Shown here piece by piece: positions 50,526-54,983 of a DNA stretch of 54,983 nt (position 1 is its first letter; each line of letters starts with the position of its first letter). The DNA comes from Pseudoneobacillus rhizosphaerae. GTDB taxonomy: Bacteria > Bacillota > Bacilli > Bacillales > Cytobacillaceae. Below the pieces are notes generated by a model. The model saw only the letters and a program-made list of their open reading frames with translations. It made no database searches and was not told the origin of the DNA. The stretch spans positions 1 to 54,983 of the forward strand of contig NZ_CAKJTG010000028.1 in NCBI RefSeq assembly GCF_917563885.1. The letters run 5' to 3'. The translations under genes and the position numbers were made by a program.

Positions 50526-51531
50526 AAGAAGATCCCTCCTGCAAATTCAACACAAGCTGCTCCATTAATAATTGGGGATTCATATTTGATTGCAATTTTC
50601 TTTTAGCCTCTAGTATCGCAGATAATTGTCTAGAAAGGCTGTTAGGAGAGCAAGTAAATGCAAAATGTTCTAATCGCTGCCGCTCATTAACGAAAACAAC
50701 TTGGTCTGATTTCCCAACTTGTATATATAGTAAATCCTTAAAAATTAAAAGAAGTAAATCTAAGCCACGATCGATTTGCTCTTTTTCTTTAAAGTGCCCG
50801 AACCATTCTTCCTGGAGGAATACTAATGCCTCCAGTGAACCCCTTCTAAGCACCTCATACAATTTTACCACTATTTTTTGCGCTTGTGCAAACCAATCAT
50901 CCCCATTTAATGCAAATGCTTCATTTATGTTGTTAGTCATAGAAGCTAATAAAGGAGCTTGTTCCTTTTTTACTCCTAATTCAACAAGCTTTTCAAGCAT
51001 TTTCTCTGAGGAAAGTGGTTGAAACGATAAAATTTGACATCTTGAGATAATAGTTGGTAGTATTTGCTGTATTTGTTCGGTCATTAGAATGGCAACTGTC
51101 TGTGAATTTGGTTCCTCTAAAAACTTTAATAAGCTGTTAGCAGCGTTTGTAGTCATTCGGTCGGCATGAGTCACAAGATAAAACTTTTTCTTTGATTCAA
51201 CCCCTGTTTTAGAAAACTCCTCTTGTAACGCCTTAATTTGTCCCTTTTTAATTGACAATCCGTCAGGCTCTACTAAATGGACATCAGGATGATTGCCATG
51301 ATTTACGCGTTTACAGTTTATACATGTTTCACATGGAACATTTTCTATAGGAGCAAGGCAGAGTAGTGCCTTAGTTAATAGAAAGGCAAAATCCTTTTTC
51401 CCAGTACCTCTTGCCCCTTCAAATAGATAGGCATGAGCCACTCGATTTTTCTCTAAGCTGTTTTTTAACATTTTTAACACAATTGGTTGAAGCTCCTGAA
51501 GTTGCTCCCAAGTTTTGACCAAAATGATCAC
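50518..51531 (-). CDS. holB: DNA polymerase III subunit delta'
   Basis: Clamp-loader subunit. The 337-aa protein has an AAA+ fold with GARGTGKKDFA, the zinc module CLAP...CETCINCKR, and HADRMTTNAANSLLKFLEEP. The start is GTG at 51529-51531; a TTG three codons later (MVKTWEQL) is equally possible and fits B. subtilis HolB length. It follows darA directly, whereas B. subtilis has yaaR between them. Confidence 0.94.
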   Translation of the reverse strand: MIILVKTWEQLQELQPIVLKMLKNSLEKNRVAHAYLFEGARGTGKKDFAFLLTKALLCLAPIENVPCETCINCKRVNHGNHPDVHLVEPDGLSIKKGQIKALQEEFSKTGVESKKKFYLVTHADRMTTNAANSLLKFLEEPNSQTVAILMTEQIQQILPTIISRCQILSFQPLSSEKMLEKLVELGVKKEQAPLLASMTNNINEAFALNGDDWFAQAQKIVVKLYEVLRRGSLEALVFLQEEWFGHFKEKEQIDRGLDLLLLIFKDLLYIQVGKSDQVVFVNERQRLEHFAFTCSPNSLSRQLSAILEAKRKLQSNMNPQLLMEQLVLNLQEGSSFV

Positions 51532-51542
51532 TCACTAACGTT

Positions 51543-51924
<382 letters not shown>

Positions 51925-51982
51925 ATCTCTAAACGATACATGGCTAATCCTCATTAAAATACTAAATTTTCTAATAACTGTA

Positions 51983-52612
51983 CTACTTTAGGCTTGAAAG
52001 AATCAAATCCTTCGCTTTTGAAAAAACAACCTCTAACGGGTCTGCTGCATCTATTTTCTTCATCCTATCAGGAAACCTCTTCAACAAAAGCTCATATCCC
52101 TCTCTCACCTTATAATGAAACTGAATATCTTCTAAATCTAACCGATTTACCTCGCGATTGTCGTGTTGATTGATACGATTTAAACCAATCACTGGGTCAA
52201 TGTCAAAATAAATGGTAAGGTCAGGCATTTGGTCTCCAATAGCGAATTGATTGATAGAATACACATCATCTATTCCAAGACCACGTGCATGTCCTTGATA
52301 AGCTAACGAACTATCGATAAAGCGATCGCATAGGACAATTTTTCCACTTTCAAGCGCTGGATCTACTTTTTCTACTAAGTGTTGCCTTCTTGCAGCCGCA
52401 TATAGTAACGCCTCTGTTCGTGGGTCCATTGCCGTGTGGCTTTTATCTAAAATAACATTTCTAATCTTCTCAGCTATCTCTATACCGCCAGGCTCTCGGG
52501 TTTGTAACACCTGATAGCCTCGGAGCTTTAATTCAGTCATTAACATACTAATAATTGTCGTTTTACCAGCCCCTTCAGGACCTTCTAACGAAATAAACAT
52601 TCCTCTATTCAT
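51983..52612 (-). CDS. tmk: Thymidylate kinase
   Basis: Phosphorylates dTMP to dTDP. The 209-aa protein has the P-loop [12 protein letters not shown], the [14 protein letters not shown] motif and the LID region. The chosen ATG ([11 protein letters not shown]) has GTGAGGA 8 nt upstream; an earlier TTG overlaps the yaaO stop without a site. It starts 10 bp after yaaO. Confidence 0.95.
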   Translation of the reverse strand: MNRGMFISLEGPEGAGKTTIISMLMTELKLRGYQVLQTREPGGIEIAEKIRNVILDKSHTAMDPRTEALLYAAARRQHLVEKVDPALESGKIVLCDRFIDSSLAYQGHARGLGIDDVYSINQFAIGDQMPDLTIYFDIDPVIGLNRINQHDNREVNRLDLEDIQFHYKVREGYELLLKRFPDRMKKIDAADPLEVVFSKAKDLILSSLK

Positions 52613-52622
52613 TACTCGTTCC

Positions 52623-54062
52623 TCACTCAAATACCTTTATTTTTTGTTCTGCTAAGTAAGCCCCACCATGAAATCTTGCACCAAGATTCATGAGCTGATG
52701 TAACTCTTCAATCTTATCTTCAGTTATTTCCTCACCTTCCATTAATAATGGAATCCCAGGAGGATATGGGATAACCATCTCCGCAGAGCCTTTTCCAATC
52801 GAATCTATAATTGGAATAACCCTACAAGGTGTGTCTTCTTGGATCTTATACCCAACCATTAAACTAGTAAATGTCTGTTTGGCCTTTTGTGAAATAAATC
52901 TATCTGAATGAATATGCTCGTCCGTTTCTTCTAGTGCCTTCTTAAATAGATTGGTTATCTCAAACAAATGGAATTCTACTTCACTTTTAAGTAAAGGAAA
53001 AACAAGAAGCACATTGTATGGATCAGCAAGCTCTGAAAAAACTCCCACTGACTCAAGATTTTTTTGAATTTGATACCCACTTAAGCCTCTATTCGACTGA
53101 ATCGCTATTTTAAGGATATCCCCACCTGTTGAATGATATAGGACACTTATAGAAGTGATTCCTTTTAGTTCAGTAATAAATGCCTTAATTTGTTGTTTCA
53201 AATATTCCTTATCTATATCACTGTAAGTGCCAATATAGCTTCGTGCAATGTCTAATGAGGCCATTAAAGGATACGATGGACTGCTAGACTGTAAAGCCTG
53301 TAAAAGGAAACGTACCTTGTCTCTAGCTATCCGTTCACTATTAACATGTAGGAAAGCCGACATCGTCATAGCTGGTAAGGTTTTATGTGCTGACTGCACA
53401 ACTATGTCTGCCCCTAGCTGTAAGCTTGAGGGGGGAAATGGATCTCCAGCAATAAAGTGAGCACCATGTGCCTCATCTACTAATACCACTAAATCGTGCA
53501 AATGGCAAAAATCAATAATGGATTTTATGTCAAAAGCAAAACCATAATAATTTGGATAGGTTAGGATAACTCCTTTACCAGTAGGATAGGCTTTATAAGC
53601 CTCTTCTATGGAAGCTTTAGAAATTCCAGTTGGAACCCTCCACTCCTCATCATAATGAGGCTCAATAAAAATAGGTTTTAGCTTTGCTAATTTTAGGCCA
53701 TTCAAAACGGATTTATGACAATTTCTTTGAACAAAAACTATATCATCCTCTTTAAAGGAGGCTAAAATCATGGTTAAGTTTCCGACCGTTGAACCATTAA
53801 TTAAGAAATAGCTTTGCTTTGATTGATAAAAATCAGTTAATAAAGCTTCCGCTTCTTGAATGACTGTTTCTGGTGAGTGTAAATCATCCAAATTCGTAAG
53901 CTCGGTAACATCTATTGATAGTAAAGGTTGATAAAACTGTCCAGCCTGCTGTGGGAAAATGGCTCCGTTTTTATGCCCTGGAACATGGAAGGAAATTGGC
54001 CTTATTTTATTATGCTGCTTCAATGCCTCCATAAGAGGAGTCCTTTTGTGATCCATACTCAT
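52623..54062 (-). CDS. yaaO: PLP-dependent Orn/Lys/Arg decarboxylase family protein (YaaO)
   Basis: A 479-aa fold-type I PLP enzyme. The PLP lysine is in [12 protein letters not shown], with VDEAHGAH upstream; FHVPGHKNG near the N terminus is characteristic of the family. Substrate cannot be told; it could be arginine, lysine or another amino acid. AAAGGATG precedes two closely spaced ATG codons. It heads the yaaO-tmk-darA-holB-ricT-yabA run. xpaC and yaaN, usual neighbours in B. subtilis, are not here. Confidence 0.92.
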   Translation of the reverse strand: MSMDHKRTPLMEALKQHNKIRPISFHVPGHKNGAIFPQQAGQFYQPLLSIDVTELTNLDDLHSPETVIQEAEALLTDFYQSKQSYFLINGSTVGNLTMILASFKEDDIVFVQRNCHKSVLNGLKLAKLKPIFIEPHYDEEWRVPTGISKASIEEAYKAYPTGKGVILTYPNYYGFAFDIKSIIDFCHLHDLVVLVDEAHGAHFIAGDPFPPSSLQLGADIVVQSAHKTLPAMTMSAFLHVNSERIARDKVRFLLQALQSSSPSYPLMASLDIARSYIGTYSDIDKEYLKQQIKAFITELKGITSISVLYHSTGGDILKIAIQSNRGLSGYQIQKNLESVGVFSELADPYNVLLVFPLLKSEVEFHLFEITNLFKKALEETDEHIHSDRFISQKAKQTFTSLMVGYKIQEDTPCRVIPIIDSIGKGSAEMVIPYPPGIPLLMEGEEITEDKIEELHQLMNLGARFHGGAYLAEQKIKVFE

Positions 54063-54357
54063 ACATCCTTTTAAATTGTCTCATTCATTTTATCAAATAG
54101 TTGAGGAAAATCCCATCTAATGAGAATTATCTCAATATATCTACATTATTTAGACAATTTCTTTATAAGAAAAGCGCAAGCGCCCGTTTAGCGGCGTATG
54201 GACTGGAGCACTTTGACTGAGATAAAGGAAACACGAATCGCGTTTTTTGCGATTCGATGTTGACTTATCGTAGGGAGGAGTGTGAAATCCACTAGACGCT
54301 GGGCGCTGGAGCTGGACAATTCTCGAAGTCAAAAAAAGTTATACTTTCTTATTCTAT
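54063..54357. other. Gap between csfB and yaaO
   Basis: About 295 bp. The region holds the divergent family 1 repeat at 54165-54320. No gene or strong promoter for yaaO is clear. Confidence 0.5.
54165..54320 (+). repeat. Divergent long copy of repeat family 1
   Basis: The ends AAGAAAAGCGCAAGCGCC and GGCGCTGGAGCTGGACAAT match the family 1 ends, but the centre differs from the other copies: a hairpin CGAATCGCG-TTTTTT-GCGATTCG with arms TAGCGGCGT... and ...CCACTAGACGC around it. Any open frame across it is spurious. Confidence 0.7.
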
Positions 54358-54384
54358 AAAAAAAAAGCCCTTTGCGGACTTTAT
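54358..54384 (-). terminator. Terminator after csfB
   Basis: Minus strand AAGTCCGCAAAGGGCTT, one mismatch, followed by nine T. Confidence 0.8.
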
Positions 54385-54392
54385 AAAAGCAT

Positions 54393-54596
54393 TCATGAAA
54401 AAATCTCTGGTGTTGTTACTTTTCTTAGTTGTTTTAAGTAATGTTTATATTTAGGGTGATCGGTCTCGGTTTGAATTAAATCTTGTTCACAGTCAGTGCA
54501 GATAAATGAAGTGTATAAATGTATTCCTTTCCATTTCATTTGATCACAAATGACACAACTTTCCCCAATCTGTCTTTCTGTTAATAGCGAACTCAA
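54393..54596 (-). CDS. csfB: Anti-sigma-G factor Gin (CsfB)
   Basis: A 67-aa zinc-binding protein that holds sigma-G inactive in the forespore and sigma-E/G balance in the mother cell. The pattern CVICDQMKWKGIHLYTSFIC then CEQDL matches CsfB, with CxxC pairs. I choose TTG (MSSLLTERQ) with GGAGGTG 7 nt upstream; a longer frame upstream overlaps that site. A promoter of sigma-F/sigma-G type lies at 54618-54647. The gene opens the window after the rRNA operon. Confidence 0.92.
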   Translation of the reverse strand: MSSLLTERQIGESCVICDQMKWKGIHLYTSFICTDCEQDLIQTETDHPKYKHYLKQLRKVTTPEIFS

Positions 54597-54617
54597 AATA
54601 CTCCACCTCCATACCCC

Positions 54618-54647
54618 TAGTGTGCTCAATATTAACGATTCTATTCA
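54618..54647 (-). promoter_or_regulatory. csfB sigma-F/sigma-G-type promoter
   Basis: Minus strand TGAATA (54642-54647), 17 bp, CACACTA (54618-54624). These match the sigma-G pattern (-35 GAATA-like, -10 CATACTA with one mismatch) and fit forespore expression of csfB. Distance to the start is about 22 bp. Confidence 0.65.
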
Positions 54648-54792
54648 AATAATTTGAAAATTCACGTCGATAGGTTACTTGAATACTATTGTATGATGCA
54701 ATTGTTCATTAGGTGTATGTCTATACGCAGATTTATCATGAGATTACTTATCCTTTTTAAAAAAATAGTAACAGTAACCATTTTATTATGCA

Positions 54793-54820
54793 CAAAAAAG
54801 CAACCCAATTGGGTTGCTCT
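54793..54820 (-). terminator. rRNA operon terminator
   Basis: Minus strand GCAACCC-AATT-GGGTTGC then TTTTTT, 6 bp beyond the 5S. The stem is perfect. Confidence 0.93.
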
Positions 54821-54826
54821 TTAATT

Positions 54827-54943
54827 TGCCTGGCGACGTCCTACTCTCACAGGAGGAATCCTCCAACTACCATCGGCGCAAAGAAGCTTAACTTCCGTGT
54901 TCGGTATGGGAACGGGTGTGACCTTCTTGCCATCGCCACCAGA
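54827..54943 (-). rRNA. rrf: 5S ribosomal RNA
   Basis: About 117 nt on the minus strand, starting TCTGGTGGCGATGGCAAGAA and ending in the complementary GACGTCGCCAGGC; the internal GAACACGGAAGTTAAGC and GTAGGACG are universal 5S features. The 23S and 16S of this operon would lie to the right, outside the window. RNase M5 from rnmV probably matures it. Confidence 0.95.
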
Positions 54944-54983
54944 CTGTATTCATAAGGAAATGTTATTTGCTTACGCAAAAACT

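Noticed and set aside
54150-54332. 60-codon frame between csfB and yaaO
   Set aside because: It lies across a palindromic repeat and has no protein character.

Overview
The window comes from the chromosome of an endospore-forming Bacillaceae species, close to and clockwise of the replication origin. DNA is AT-rich. Gene order follows the Bacillus subtilis yaaO-to-lysS region almost gene for gene, and sporulation genes are dense: csfB, yabG, sspF, spoVG, fin, spoVT, yabP/yabQ, spoIIE, yabS/yabT. The exact species cannot be fixed from this sequence alone. Every protein gene except abrB is on the minus strand, so transcription runs right to left. A 5S rRNA gene with its operon terminator sits at the right edge, and the first bases of a 16S rRNA gene with promoters and leader sit at the left edge, so the block is bracketed by two rRNA operons in the same orientation.

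Right to left. 54.6-47.5 kb: csfB (anti-sigma-G), then yaaO-tmk-darA-holB-ricT-yabA, a terminator, and yabB-rsmI. 47.2-39.2 kb: abrB (the only plus-strand protein gene, with Spo0A boxes), metG, tatD, yabE, rnmV-rsmA, yabG, veg. 39-31 kb: sspF, ispE, purR-ridA, spoVG, glmU-prs, rplY(ctc), pth, fin. 31.5-21 kb: mfd, spoVT, yabM-yabN-rqcP-yabP-yabQ-divIC, yabR, and a Met-tRNA on the plus strand. 20.5-14 kb: spoIIE, yabS-yabT, tilS-hpt. 14-0.4 kb: ftsH, coaX-hslO-yacD, cysK, the folate cluster pabB-pabA-pabC-folP-folB-folK with yazB, dusB and lysS.

The genes are mostly housekeeping: translation and tRNA/rRNA modification, folate, PRPP and UDP-GlcNAc precursors, repair, proteolysis and cell division. 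The sporulation and transition-state regulators are threaded between them. All genes look intact, and I see no prophage, insertion sequence with a transposase, CRISPR array or acquired gene cassette.

The most interesting material is between genes. An exact 16-bp parS site (Spo0J/ParB target) forms the loop-proximal half of the metG terminator hairpin. A cluster of Spo0A boxes lies between metG and abrB. A 14-bp hairpin sequesters the yabS ribosome binding site. A perfect consensus promoter between dusB and lysS runs straight into a terminator. Two families of MITE-like interspersed repeats, one with terminal inverted repeats, occupy several gaps. Compared with the B. subtilis order as I remember it, yazA, yaaR, xpaC, yaaN and a tRNA-Glu are missing from their usual places.
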